Source of the DNA: CBDCFT01 sp965216365
GTDB lineage: Bacteria > Pseudomonadota > Gammaproteobacteria > Arenicellales > CBDCFT01
Reading direction: 5' to 3'
DNA: 64,000 bases
Assembly (NCBI GenBank): GCA_965216365.1
Contig: CBDCFT010000047.1
Location: forward strand, 1 to 64,000
Under the pieces are notes generated by a model. It was given only the letters and a program-made list of their open reading frames with translations. It had not been told where the DNA came from and did not search any database. Positions 33,337-42,784 of the stretch are shown piece by piece (position 1 is the stretch's first letter; the number at the start of each line of letters is the position of its first letter). The position numbers and the translations under genes were made by a program.

Positions 33337-35918
33337 AAGCAAACGAGTCATCAACTCATTCCGGCATGTCCTGGTTTGCAGCGTTTAGACATGAACTGCG
33401 AATATTTTTTTATTCGCCTTTAACCTATATTTTTCAATTTGGATTTCTATTTGCGTTATTTGTTTGTGTGTTTCTGGTTGCGGATTTCTACAACAGTGAC
33501 GAAGCGAGCATCAATCTATTACTGATTTTTATCCCGTGGATCGCCATCGTCCTGGTTCCAGCGCTGGCGATGCGGGCCTGGGGTGATCCTTATGTTGATC
33601 GCAGTCATGAACTCGCATTAAGTCTGCCGCTTGGTGTTTTCAATATGGTTATAGGTAAATACTTGGCCGGGCTAGTCATACTGATCATCAGTATGACATT
33701 CACACTACCCTTTATCGCAACGGTTTATTATTTAGGCTCCCCCGACACTGGCGCCGTTATTGCCGGTTACATCGCCAGTATATTATTGCTTGCCCTGTTT
33801 TATGCTATCGCCCTGTTGTGCTCCGCTTTAGCCCGCGAGCCTATCACTGCCTTCATTAGCGGTGTATTTGTATTGCTGATTTTATTTGTATTAGGCTGGG
33901 ATTCACTTGCCAGAGTGACAGGCAACTTTATTCCTGGTCATTGGTTCGATTTGATCACGGCAAGCTCGCCCAAACTGCATTACGATGCGATCGCCAGCGG
34001 CTATATTCAGGCTGGCAACGGGATTTATTTCATTTTTTCAATCTTATTATTCTTATGGTTATCAGCGATCACGCTAAATCATTCCCGTAGTGGTCGTAAA
34101 GTCGTTAGTGGCGTAGCTTTATGTACTCTCCTCGCAATACCCGCAATAGGCATTATTACGTTACTTACAGATACAAGGCTATTTCAAGTTACCGGCTTGG
34201 ATTTAACGGAACAAAAAGAACACACCGTGAGCGCTGGAACACGTCGCTTGTTATCAAATCTCACCAGTGATATCACAGCCACACTTTACTGGAGCGAACA
34301 TCAATCGAATATTCCTGCTTCGATCAAATCCCATGCCCGTCGTACACAACTTTTACTAGAGAAATTTTCAACGTTGTCTAACCAACGGATTACACTGAAT
34401 TTTGTCGACCCACAGCCCGACACTGACGAAGAGATCGACGCGTTACAAAACAGCATACAACGTATTCCCATGTCATCCGGCGATAGTTTCTTCCTCGGTG
34501 CGATTCTCTCGACTGAGCAGAAAACCCACCGTATTCCCTACTTTGATATTCGTCGCGATCGCCTGCTGGAACAAGATCTCGCAACTGCACTAAACAGCCT
34601 TACACGCGAATACATTCCCACAATGGGGATCATTACTCCGATGCTTGCGCCTAGCGCTCTGGAGGAGGGTCGTGAAGGGTTTGCGTTTCTTGGTGAGCTA
34701 AAAAAAGTATTTGATGTTGCGATCATCCCGTACTTCGATGATCATTTACCAGATAATCTAGATAGCCTCCTGGTCATTCAGGCTCCCGCGTTGAAACAAT
34801 CTATGTTGTATGATATTGACCAATTCGTAATGCGTGGCGGCGGATTAATCGTATTGATCGATCCACACGTTCGATTCGATCAAGCTCTTAACCGCTTTAC
34901 TTTTGCGCCGTCACAAGAAATAGACGAAATATCCGATTTACTACTCGCTTACGGAATCGAGTATGACGCCAAACACGTTATCGGTGACAATCAGCTTGCC
35001 TCACCGATTATAGACGCCGAACAGAATCAAATGAGTTATCCATACTGGATGCGGTTCAAACCCGAGCAATTGTCAGACGCTCACCAGACTACCAGTGGAT
35101 TAAATGAAATTTTTCTGGTCGACCCTGGTTCTTTCAAATCCAGTGGCCGCCATAAAACGCTTATAAACACAACTGACGAAGCAGGCGCCTTTAATCGTGC
35201 ACACTACGCGTCCTCCGAGTCCGACAAATTAGCGTTGAAATTTCAACCAGACAACCAAATCAGGTCGCTTGCAGTTTCCACTAAGCAAAAACTACAGAGT
35301 GCCTACAAAGAGAGGCTAGATTCACCCAAAACTCATTTAATCGAATCCACAGGCCGCGCAAATGTATTCGCCATAGCGGATACCGACTGGATACTCGACC
35401 CCTTCGCATTGCAAACGACAGAACTTGACGGACAAACGATTACACGACCACTCAATGACAATATAACTTTCTTGTTCAATCTTATCGAATATGCCAGTGA
35501 GGGCAAATTGCTCAATAATATTCGCAGTCGTAGTCGTTTAAATCGCCCATTTACCCGGGTAGCGGGTTTATTCAAACACGCAGAACAACAATATAGAAAC
35601 CAGGAAAAAGAACTGAACGAAAAAGCACAAAAACTGGAAGGCTATCTCGACGAAGTCGTAAAAGTCTCCGGGGTGGAACGACTAGAACAATTACCGGAAA
35701 ATCTGGAACAACAAGCCTTGTCGTTACGAGATGAATTAATTTCTACCCGTCGCGAATTACGTAATATTCGCCGACAAATTCGAGAAAACGTCGACGCACT
35801 CGGTCTACGTATACGTCTGTTTAACCTTGTATCTACCCCACTATTAATCGCACTCCTTATCATCACGGTGTTCACTTGGCGGCGTGCGCACAAATTCAAT
35901 CCCGCCTCACATCGTTGA
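33333..35918 (+). CDS. Fused ABC-2 permease and GldG-like protein
   Basis: 861 residues from a TTG overlapping the previous stop; ATG at 33366 is an alternative. Residues 1-250 form an ABC-2 type permease with six spans (GldF-like). A further span is near 255-275. Residues 280-740 are a large extracytoplasmic GldG/DUF4350-like region (TEQKEHTVSAGTRRLL, then GGGLIVLIDPHVRFD). A predicted coiled coil lies near 750-830 (EKELNEKAQKLEGYLDEV), then a final span. In many bacteria the permease and GldG parts are separate genes. The cargo is unknown. Confidence 0.82.
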   Translation: MKANESSTHSGMSWFAAFRHELRIFFYSPLTYIFQFGFLFALFVCVFLVADFYNSDEASINLLLIFIPWIAIVLVPALAMRAWGDPYVDRSHELALSLPLGVFNMVIGKYLAGLVILIISMTFTLPFIATVYYLGSPDTGAVIAGYIASILLLALFYAIALLCSALAREPITAFISGVFVLLILFVLGWDSLARVTGNFIPGHWFDLITASSPKLHYDAIASGYIQAGNGIYFIFSILLFLWLSAITLNHSRSGRKVVSGVALCTLLAIPAIGIITLLTDTRLFQVTGLDLTEQKEHTVSAGTRRLLSNLTSDITATLYWSEHQSNIPASIKSHARRTQLLLEKFSTLSNQRITLNFVDPQPDTDEEIDALQNSIQRIPMSSGDSFFLGAILSTEQKTHRIPYFDIRRDRLLEQDLATALNSLTREYIPTMGIITPMLAPSALEEGREGFAFLGELKKVFDVAIIPYFDDHLPDNLDSLLVIQAPALKQSMLYDIDQFVMRGGGLIVLIDPHVRFDQALNRFTFAPSQEIDEISDLLLAYGIEYDAKHVIGDNQLASPIIDAEQNQMSYPYWMRFKPEQLSDAHQTTSGLNEIFLVDPGSFKSSGRHKTLINTTDEAGAFNRAHYASSESDKLALKFQPDNQIRSLAVSTKQKLQSAYKERLDSPKTHLIESTGRANVFAIADTDWILDPFALQTTELDGQTITRPLNDNITFLFNLIEYASEGKLLNNIRSRSRLNRPFTRVAGLFKHAEQQYRNQEKELNEKAQKLEGYLDEVVKVSGVERLEQLPENLEQQALSLRDELISTRRELRNIRRQIRENVDALGLRIRLFNLVSTPLLIALLIITVFTWRRAHKFNPASHR

Positions 35919-36082
35919 GCACAAGCGAGTAAGTTAAAGAATGTAGCACAGTTGCGAACCGACAGCACGCAACGTGTTGTGCCGCAATTTTACAACTTTT
36001 GGTAAGCGCTACAGGTATGTCTTAATACTCATATCTCGATTGATGCGACTCATTCCTCTCTACAACTTACCCATGTCGTACA

Positions 36083-36943
36083 TTACGCTCTTGGAATACC
36101 AATTACGTTTAATCCATGCAATTTTGTAACTAGCTTATCAAAATCCAACGCGGTAAGTGCAGCTGTCAAGTCTTGCTCGAAAAAAACATCGTAGTTGTGC
36201 TCCTTCAAAAAATGGAAAATATGTGAAGGTGTCGTAATTCCCCAATCGATCACTTCTACTATTACAAAAGGTCGTATTTCTCGCAGCAAATTCGTGGCCC
36301 CAAGCAACACGTTGTAGTCCCAACCATCCACATCAACTTTTAACAACTTAATCGAGTAATTCTGCTGTGCAATAAATTGATCCAATGTAGTCGAATCAAC
36401 CACTTCACTCGTAACTTGCTCTTTTTTCGGATCACCAAGAACAATGCTTGCCGATTGACTACCCGTCATTAATGTTTGGGGTGAGTTATCGCATCCAACA
36501 GCAAGTTTATAGGTCGAAATGTTTTTCAGGCCGTTTAATGCGATGTTTTGCTCTAGCTGCCCGTAAAACTTCGATGATGGCTCGAAGGCGAATACATGCC
36601 CTTTTGAACCCACGAGTCGTGAGCAAATCAACGTGTAATAGCCGATATTGGCGCCTATATCGATAACTTTGTCACCATCCTTTAATACTGATTTAATAAA
36701 ATTGGATACAAACAGTTCAAAGGTATTAAAGTAATAACACTCCCGCTGCAACCAGATGTCTAGGTTCAAATTTAGTTTAATTGCGCGAGTGCCTTTGATA
36801 GGAATGGTTCCAACCTTGTTTGAACGTCGTCCATTCCGAGCCCTCTCTACCCACAGTACAATTCTTCGATATAACCTACGCTTGGGCGAAAATGGTAATA
36901 ATTTATAACCGTGAACCCAGTCTTCCAGGCTCATACGGCCCAA
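36083..36943 (-). CDS. FkbM-family methyltransferase
   Basis: 286 residues. The SAM-binding Rossmann core reads GDKVIDIGANIGYYTLICSRLVG near residue 95, FAFEPSSKFYGQLEQNI near 120, and IKLLKVDVDGWDYNVLLGA near 200, which is the characteristic FkbM layout. Such enzymes O-methylate sugars, polyketides and lipids. The neighbours give no hint of the acceptor. It stands alone on the minus strand. Confidence 0.85.
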   Translation of the reverse strand: MGRMSLEDWVHGYKLLPFSPKRRLYRRIVLWVERARNGRRSNKVGTIPIKGTRAIKLNLNLDIWLQRECYYFNTFELFVSNFIKSVLKDGDKVIDIGANIGYYTLICSRLVGSKGHVFAFEPSSKFYGQLEQNIALNGLKNISTYKLAVGCDNSPQTLMTGSQSASIVLGDPKKEQVTSEVVDSTTLDQFIAQQNYSIKLLKVDVDGWDYNVLLGATNLLREIRPFVIVEVIDWGITTPSHIFHFLKEHNYDVFFEQDLTAALTALDFDKLVTKLHGLNVIGIPRA

Positions 36944-37007
36944 TCCAGTTTAGCGTCCACTAAAGTTTTAGATTGGTTTCAAGCAAAAAACGCAGAGAGA
37001 AAGCGAA

Positions 37008-38529
37008 TCAAACACTCTTCTGTGTTGGTGGTTTAGTTGACGCGGGAGTTGCGCGCTCCATAGACCAGCCGCGCAGTTGATTGACCTGTTCGTTCATGGT
37101 TTTTGACAACGGCACCACTCTGCCGGTGTTACGGGTGATGTCACGTTCGTTAAAAGGCCGGTTCTCATCGAATGCGTCGATACGGGCGGCTTTAAACCAC
37201 TTGTTCAATTTCCGCACCCGACCATCCCTGCGTCACCATGCCGAGAATTTTTAAATCAAATTCTTCTACGTTGCCGCCGTTGGCTTCGATATGAATGCGG
37301 AAAATATCCTGACGTTCTTCTTCCCAGGGCAGGTCAACAAAGAATACCTGGTCAAAACGCCCTTTGCGAATCATTTCCGCCGGTAGTTTATTGATTCGGT
37401 TTGCAGTCGCGGCAACAAATACATTGGGCGGTTTTTCCTGCATCCAGGTGAGAAAGCTGGTGAAGATATTGACATTGCCGCCACTGCCCGAGGCGTTGTC
37501 GTCATAGCCAAAACTATTTTCGATTTCATCAATCCACAACACCACCGGCGCGATGTTCTCCGCCACCCGGGTGGCGCGTTCAAAAGCAAACTCTGGCGGG
37601 CCATAAACACCGGATAAAATTAAATTCATATCCAACCGGATCAGTTGTAAATCCCATGCCGCAGCAATAGTTTTTGCTGCCAGACTCTTTCCACAACCGC
37701 TGACGCCCATGAACAACACGCCGGACGGCATGGGAATACCGGCGTCGTGCGCCTCTTTCGTCAATAACTTGCCGCGCGCCCGCACCCATTCTTTCAGTTT
37801 TTGCAGTCCTCCGATACTGTCAATATCAAAACCGCGCGGCATGACTTTCAAGCAGCTTTCCTTTAGCAATACCTGGGATTTTTCTTCGAATATTTCACCT
37901 AACGCAACATCCAGTTCAAACTTGCCTTCATTCATCAACCGCAGGAACAAATGACGGATCTCGTTAAATGAAAGTCCACGCAGACTTTGCGCGCACTTGC
38001 TTATCCAGTTTTCGTCAACCGGCGTTTCCAGTGTAGCGGATTCCATCAGGCGCGACAGGTAGTTGTAAATTTCATCCTCAGACGGCAATTCCAACTCGAC
38101 CAAATAAACTTCTTTTTTTAGCTCTTCCGGCATGTTCAATACCGGGTGAGACAACACCAGGAAACTGTTCCGTGCAGCCATTTGATGATAAAAATCACGC
38201 AAAACACGCACCAACGCTTGATTGTCCTCAAAGTAAGCCGGCAAGTCCTTCATTAGATAAACGGCATCGGTCTGACGCGCGACAATGTGATTCACAGCGT
38301 TGATGGGATCATGCAGATTGTCGCCTTCAGGTTGCTCGAAATCGAATCCACGCGATGCCGTCCAGGTTACCAGTTTACGTTCATCGCCATAGTGGTCTGA
38401 CGACACAGCTCGCAACATTTGCTCGACCCGCTCCTCCTCCGCACTGACGACATAAATGATGGGATAGTGCGATGCAATCGCCTTTGCCATTTTTCGGGAA
38501 GCGGATTGATCTTGTTGCGCTACAGTCAC
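37008..38529 (-). pseudogene. Ycf46-like AAA ATPase, broken near the C-terminus
   Basis: The intact part is 445 residues. An N-terminal domain (1-190) is followed by an AAA module with Walker A GVSGCGKSLAAKTIA near residue 270, Walker B VVLWIDEIENSF near 325, and a sensor region VAATANRINKLPAEMIRKGRFDQVFF. The frame stops in EIEQVV, but the frame beside it continues KAARIDAFDENRPFNERDI for about 64 more residues. Removing one T of the TTT on the minus strand (37194-37196) restores one protein of about 507 residues, the length of Ycf46-type ATPases. The break lies in a homopolymer, so the gene is probably functional. Confidence 0.82.
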
Positions 38530-38591
38530 GATGGAATACTCCGGGGTTCAAATTATCGATAATCACAATCGATGGATTGTGGCATGATTCG

Positions 38592-38978
38592 TTAGTCTGG
38601 CACACCCTGCCACAACATTTCATAGCCGATTTCATAGGTTTCTTCGCAATATTCCAAAAGCCCGCTAAATCGTTCTTTGAATGCACTATCGGCGTGGGAC
38701 TTTTCGTGTTGATCAAACGACTGCCAGTAAGTCACGATAGCCATGTGGTCGTCCGTCGACTTTTCCGCATCGAATGAACCTTCATCGGACAGAAACCCGG
38801 TGTACTTGAAAACCTGCCCGGCAATAAAACCGCCCTCGTCGTTTCCATAAGTATTTTTCACCACGTTACACATCTCACCTACCGCTAGCTCGACATCATC
38901 CGCGGAAATGCCTTCCTTAAGTTTGACAACGTTAAACAACATGACACAGCCGTAGGGAATCTCTATTGCATTAAACAT
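38592..38978 (-). CDS. Unidentified protein, possibly dimeric alpha-beta barrel
   Basis: 128 residues with ribosome site AAGGAG eight bases before the ATG. The pattern VMLFNVVKLKEGISADDVELAVGEMCNVV, then HMAIVTYWQSFDQHEKSHADSAFKERFSGLL, is reminiscent of antibiotic-biosynthesis-monooxygenase or EthD-like dimeric barrels. No catalytic residue can be named. It lies between the SnoaL-like and the AAA genes on the same strand. Confidence 0.55.
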   Translation of the reverse strand: MFNAIEIPYGCVMLFNVVKLKEGISADDVELAVGEMCNVVKNTYGNDEGGFIAGQVFKYTGFLSDEGSFDAEKSTDDHMAIVTYWQSFDQHEKSHADSAFKERFSGLLEYCEETYEIGYEMLWQGVPD

Positions 38979-39048
38979 GCGATCTACTCCTTAAAAAATG
39001 AATGTATCCGAAACAGGTTGGTATTTAACGACTGGCGCTTAATTTACA

Positions 39049-39435
39049 TCAACTGTAAGTCGCAATCACTTTTACCACTTTGCGCTCGCCGTTAAGTTCA
39101 AAATACTCCGTCGAATGTCCGCCCCTGGCATTCTTGTAATATAACGTGAAACCGCGCACTCCCAGCAAAACCTGCACCAGCTCGAATTTCAACTTCGGAT
39201 TAGCGGTCAAACCTATTGCCACATATTCTCTCAGTTTTTCCTTAGTGGTGATTGTGCCTGTCACATCGTCATAGCGCTCAACGACCAACGGCGACACGTA
39301 CTCGATTTCATCCGCATAGTGGGACATTATTTCATCCAGGTCATGCGAGTTCCACGCATCAATCCATTCCCGCGCAAACTTCTCCGGGAAGGTTTTATCC
39401 ACGAACACCAGTACTCTTTTGATAGTTCGCCACAA
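39049..39435 (-). CDS. SnoaL-like protein
   Basis: 128 residues; the start is uncertain because the first ATG lies 41 bases inside the Ptb-like gene, and GTG codons at about 39408 or 39402 are alternatives. The typical SnoaL pattern FAREWIDAWNSHDLDEIMSHYADEIEYVSP is followed by strands ending STEYFELNGERKVVKVIATYS. Function unknown. It overlaps the upstream acyltransferase gene and probably shares its transcript. Confidence 0.65.
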   Translation of the reverse strand: MWRTIKRVLVFVDKTFPEKFAREWIDAWNSHDLDEIMSHYADEIEYVSPLVVERYDDVTGTITTKEKLREYVAIGLTANPKLKFELVQVLLGVRGFTLYYKNARGGHSTEYFELNGERKVVKVIATYS

Positions 39436-40333
39436 TTGCCGCCAGTGCAGCAGAGGCTAACCGCGCTTGCGGCGGATCAGCCCGGCTGGTAAGCATGATG
39501 GGGACCTTCGCACCCAACACCAGACCCGCCGCGCAGGCGCTGCACAGATAAACCATGGCCTTGAACAACGAATTGCCGGTTTCAATATTAGGCACGATAA
39601 CGATATCCGCATTACCCGCTACCGGATGCGTAACGCCCTTGGCTTTCGCGGCCTCAGGCGAGATGATGTTATCAAAAGCCAGCGGTCCGAAAACCTGTGC
39701 CGCGAGATTTTGTTGATTCGCCCACGCTACCAGTTCAGCGCATTCCTGCGTTACGGGCATGGCATCCAATACTTCCTCAGACGCTGCCAGCAGAGCAACT
39801 TTAGGATTTGTATTACCTAAAGCATGGGCAACATCGATTGCATTTAAAATAATTTCGGTTTTCGTTTTGAAATCCGGCGCCACATTCACTGCCGCATCCG
39901 AAATCAGAAGCGTTTTATCGCTACCCGGCACTGTCATGTGAAACACATGGGTAAAACGCCGGTCAGTGCGTAAGCCTGCTTCCTTATCGATGAGCGCGCG
40001 CATGAAAACATCGGTATGTACGTGACCTTTCATTACCGCCGTTACTTCGCCGCGTTTCGCCAGTTGCGCGCCATGCGATGCCGCTTCCGTTTCATCCGCA
40101 GCATGTACTACGTTTTTATCGCTTAACTCCCACTCCAGCTCGTTGGCTAGTTTTCCGATCGCAACGGTATCGCCAACTAGAACAGGTAACGCGATGCCAT
40201 GATCGACCGCGAGCTTGATGCTTTCCATCACCACTCTGGAACCTGCATTCACGACAGCAATTCGGGCCGGCTCGATTGCCGCGCATTTTTCTAGTAAGTA
40301 AGACGGGCATTCAAACGTTTTTCTACTTAACAA
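39395..40333 (-). CDS. Phosphate acetyl/butyryltransferase-like enzyme
   Basis: 312 residues of the PTA_PTB family. Visible motifs are ARIAVVNAGSRVVMESI, GEVTAVMKGHVHTDVFM near residue 95, DAAVNVAPDFKTKTEI near 155, GPLAFDNIISPEAAKAKGV near 225 and the C-terminal VLGAKVPIMLTSRAD. It would interconvert an acyl-phosphate and acyl-CoA. No acetate kinase is beside it. If a sulfoacetaldehyde acetyltransferase exists elsewhere, such an enzyme could take its acetyl-phosphate, but no link is visible here. Confidence 0.82.
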   Translation of the reverse strand: MLSRKTFECPSYLLEKCAAIEPARIAVVNAGSRVVMESIKLAVDHGIALPVLVGDTVAIGKLANELEWELSDKNVVHAADETEAASHGAQLAKRGEVTAVMKGHVHTDVFMRALIDKEAGLRTDRRFTHVFHMTVPGSDKTLLISDAAVNVAPDFKTKTEIILNAIDVAHALGNTNPKVALLAASEEVLDAMPVTQECAELVAWANQQNLAAQVFGPLAFDNIISPEAAKAKGVTHPVAGNADIVIVPNIETGNSLFKAMVYLCSACAAGLVLGAKVPIMLTSRADPPQARLASAALAAIVANYQKSTGVRG

Positions 40334-40558
40334 ATTCAGTTCTCCACATTACAAATCATATCTACTCTCGCACGAAAAACCATCGCCCGCGTGCCAACCC
40401 GGCAACGCGGACACCAGCGGTATTGTTGAAAACAGGCGCCCACGCCCTTATATATACTGGAAACAAGCGTGTTTTGGGGGTGTGCACGCGATTTTCACAT
40501 TGTTTTACAACAAGATACAATTAGCCCCTGCAACCTTTGGTAACATCGACGGACAATA

Positions 40559-40666
40559 ATGGAAAAAAACGAACAATTCCCTATTACCCTGCGTAAAGTG
40601 ATTGGAATAGCGCTGCTATTCGGTACAATCGGCATGGCCAGTTGCCAGGCATTTTTCGGGTACTAG
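40559..40666 (+). CDS. Tiny lipoprotein-like peptide
   Basis: 35 residues, MEKNEQFPITLRKVIG, with a hydrophobic run GIALLFGTIG and a possible lipobox MASC followed by only six residues. It precedes the XpaC-like gene. Too short to assign. Confidence 0.35.
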   Translation: MEKNEQFPITLRKVIGIALLFGTIGMASCQAFFGY

Positions 40667-40719
40667 CGCCTCTTCTGATACTAACAATAATTTTACGGCT
40701 ATAAATGGATTGATTCGAA

Positions 40720-41556
40720 ATGCCAACACCATATCGACAACAAACGCGTAAACGGCCGTTTATCGGTGGCTTATTGTTGTTTATTCTGCCATTGCCGTTA
40801 TTGCCGGCCGTTCTGGCGTCGTTGGCGAATGGTTCCTACATCAAGTTTGGCGTTGGCCTGGGCGCATTCGGTTTATTTATGTTGGGCGCTTATCTGGTCA
40901 GACGTGGCTTACACTATCAAGCGGAGCAAAAAAGGCGTAAATGGGCACGCTCAACCCGTGTGCCCTGGAAAGCGATTGGAGCCGCCGGCATCGGATTGGC
41001 CACGACGTTGAGCGTTCTGTTTTTAACCAGTCACAGTTTAATGGCCTCGCTATTTTTTGGCATCGGTGCGATCATCGGTTGCCTGTTAACTTACGGTGTC
41101 GATCCGCAACACAGCACCGAAGACGTTACCAGCAAATACGGTGTAACCGCCGACGAGGTGATCGAAGCGCTCGAAGAAGCCGACAAGAAAATCTCCGGTA
41201 TTGAGATCGCCACAAAATCAATCCGCAATCCGGAACTGAACAGCCGTTTGTCCCGTATTACTACTAAAGCGCGCGATATACTGGGCGTTATTGAAGACGA
41301 CCCAAAAGACCTGCGCAGGGCGCGCAAGTTCTTACGCACCTATCTTGATGGCGCAAAACGCGTGACGGAAGGCTACGCGAAAACACACACGCAACAACAA
41401 AATGATGTGTTGGATCAGAATTTTCGCAACGTGTTGACCACCATCGAAGATGTGTTCGGCGAACAACACGATAAACTGCTGGAAAATAACGTAATGGATC
41501 TCGACGTACAAATTGAAGTACTAGAAACGCAACTAAAACGAGAAGGCGTAGTTTAA
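40720..41556 (+). CDS. XpaC-like (5-bromo-4-chloroindolyl phosphate hydrolysis family) protein
   Basis: 278 residues. An N-terminal membrane part has hydrophobic spans near 15-35, 43-60, 85-105 and 107-125. A helical cytoplasmic domain (about 135-278) carries VTADEVIEALEEADKKISGIE and KARDILGVIEDDPKDLRRARKFLRTYLDGAKRV. This matches the XpaC family that typically neighbours TelA, as here. Biochemical role unknown. Confidence 0.75.
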   Translation: MPTPYRQQTRKRPFIGGLLLFILPLPLLPAVLASLANGSYIKFGVGLGAFGLFMLGAYLVRRGLHYQAEQKRRKWARSTRVPWKAIGAAGIGLATTLSVLFLTSHSLMASLFFGIGAIIGCLLTYGVDPQHSTEDVTSKYGVTADEVIEALEEADKKISGIEIATKSIRNPELNSRLSRITTKARDILGVIEDDPKDLRRARKFLRTYLDGAKRVTEGYAKTHTQQQNDVLDQNFRNVLTTIEDVFGEQHDKLLENNVMDLDVQIEVLETQLKREGVV

Positions 41557-41611
41557 AATTACCTGGTGATGCACACGCGTCATATTTCGAATATCAAAAA
41601 GGAGAATACCC

Positions 41612-42772
41612 ATGTCAACGACTCAAGAAACGACCACGGCTGTAGATGATCCTGCTGTCGCGGAAGTCACCGGAAAACTATTGCAGGATGTAAAACACGA
41701 TATCGTGCCTTATGACGAGGCAGAGCCTGGCGAAAGAGAGAAGATCGAAACGCTGATTAACGAAATCGATATGAGTGACAGCAACTCAATCATTTTTTTC
41801 GGCACCAAGGCCCAGGAAAAACTGACCACGCTGTCTGACAATATGCTGGAAGGAGTGCGCAACAAAGATGTGGGTCCTGCAGCCGACTCACTCAGCGATA
41901 TGGTCGCCACTTTGCGTGGTTTTGGCGTTGATGAATTGGCAGAGAAACCCGGTTTTTTCGCCCGTTTATTTGGTCGTGCCAAGCCGGTTGTTAAATTTTT
42001 ACAACAATACGAAGAGGTGCGCAAACAAATCGACGGCGTCACCGACAAACTGGAAGACCACAAAACCAAATTGTTAACGGATATCGCTTCGCTGGACCGG
42101 CTCTATGACGCCAACCTGGACTACTTTCACGATCTTGAACACTATATTGCTGCGGGCGAGCAGAAGTTAAAGCAACTCGATGCCGAAATTATTCCTGCAA
42201 TGGAAAAAGAAACCCAGGGCGACGATGACATGCTGAAAGCGCAGGAGTTGCGCGACTTGCGCACCGCGCGTGATGATCTTGATCGTCGGGTACATGATTT
42301 GCGCTTAACCCGCCAAGTCACCATGCAGGGGTTACCCAGTATTCGTCTGGTGCAGGAAAACGACAAAGGGCTGGTGCGCAAGATTCAGTCTACTGTCGCT
42401 AACACCGTGCCATTGTGGCGCCAACAACTGGCGCAGGCAGTCACCATTTATCGCTCCGGTGAAGCCGCAAAAACAGTAAAAGACGCGACCGATCTGACCA
42501 ACGATTTGCTGGAGAAAACGTCTGAAACGTTGAAGACAGCGAATCGCGAAGTGCGCGAACAAATCGAGCGCGGCGTATTTGACGTCGAAGTCGTGAAGAA
42601 AGCAAACCAGACACTGATCGAAACGATCGAAGAAAGCCTGCAAATCGCCGATGAAGGCAAACGTAAACGCGCAGAAGCCGTTATCCAACTCGAAGAGATG
42701 GAAACCCAGCTGCGCGAAAAACTGGCCGCCGCCAGCGCGCATGCCAGCGGGTCAGGCAGCGCAACAACATAG
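41612..42772 (+). CDS. TelA-family toxic-anion-resistance protein
   Basis: 386 residues, soluble and almost all helical. It includes FFGTKAQEKLTTLSDNMLEGVRNKDVGP near residue 60, LEDHKTKLLTDIASLDRLYDANLDYFHDLEHYI near 150, and VPLWRQQLAQAVTIYRSGEAAKTVKDATDLTNDLL near 270, all TelA-like. A ribosome site AAGGAG precedes the ATG. TelA was named for tellurite resistance but is widespread in stress and envelope contexts. It lies between XpaC-like and SPFH genes, an association seen in many genomes. Confidence 0.87.
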   Translation: MSTTQETTTAVDDPAVAEVTGKLLQDVKHDIVPYDEAEPGEREKIETLINEIDMSDSNSIIFFGTKAQEKLTTLSDNMLEGVRNKDVGPAADSLSDMVATLRGFGVDELAEKPGFFARLFGRAKPVVKFLQQYEEVRKQIDGVTDKLEDHKTKLLTDIASLDRLYDANLDYFHDLEHYIAAGEQKLKQLDAEIIPAMEKETQGDDDMLKAQELRDLRTARDDLDRRVHDLRLTRQVTMQGLPSIRLVQENDKGLVRKIQSTVANTVPLWRQQLAQAVTIYRSGEAAKTVKDATDLTNDLLEKTSETLKTANREVREQIERGVFDVEVVKKANQTLIETIEESLQIADEGKRKRAEAVIQLEEMETQLREKLAAASAHASGSGSATT

Positions 42773-42784
42773 GAGTCATTCGAT

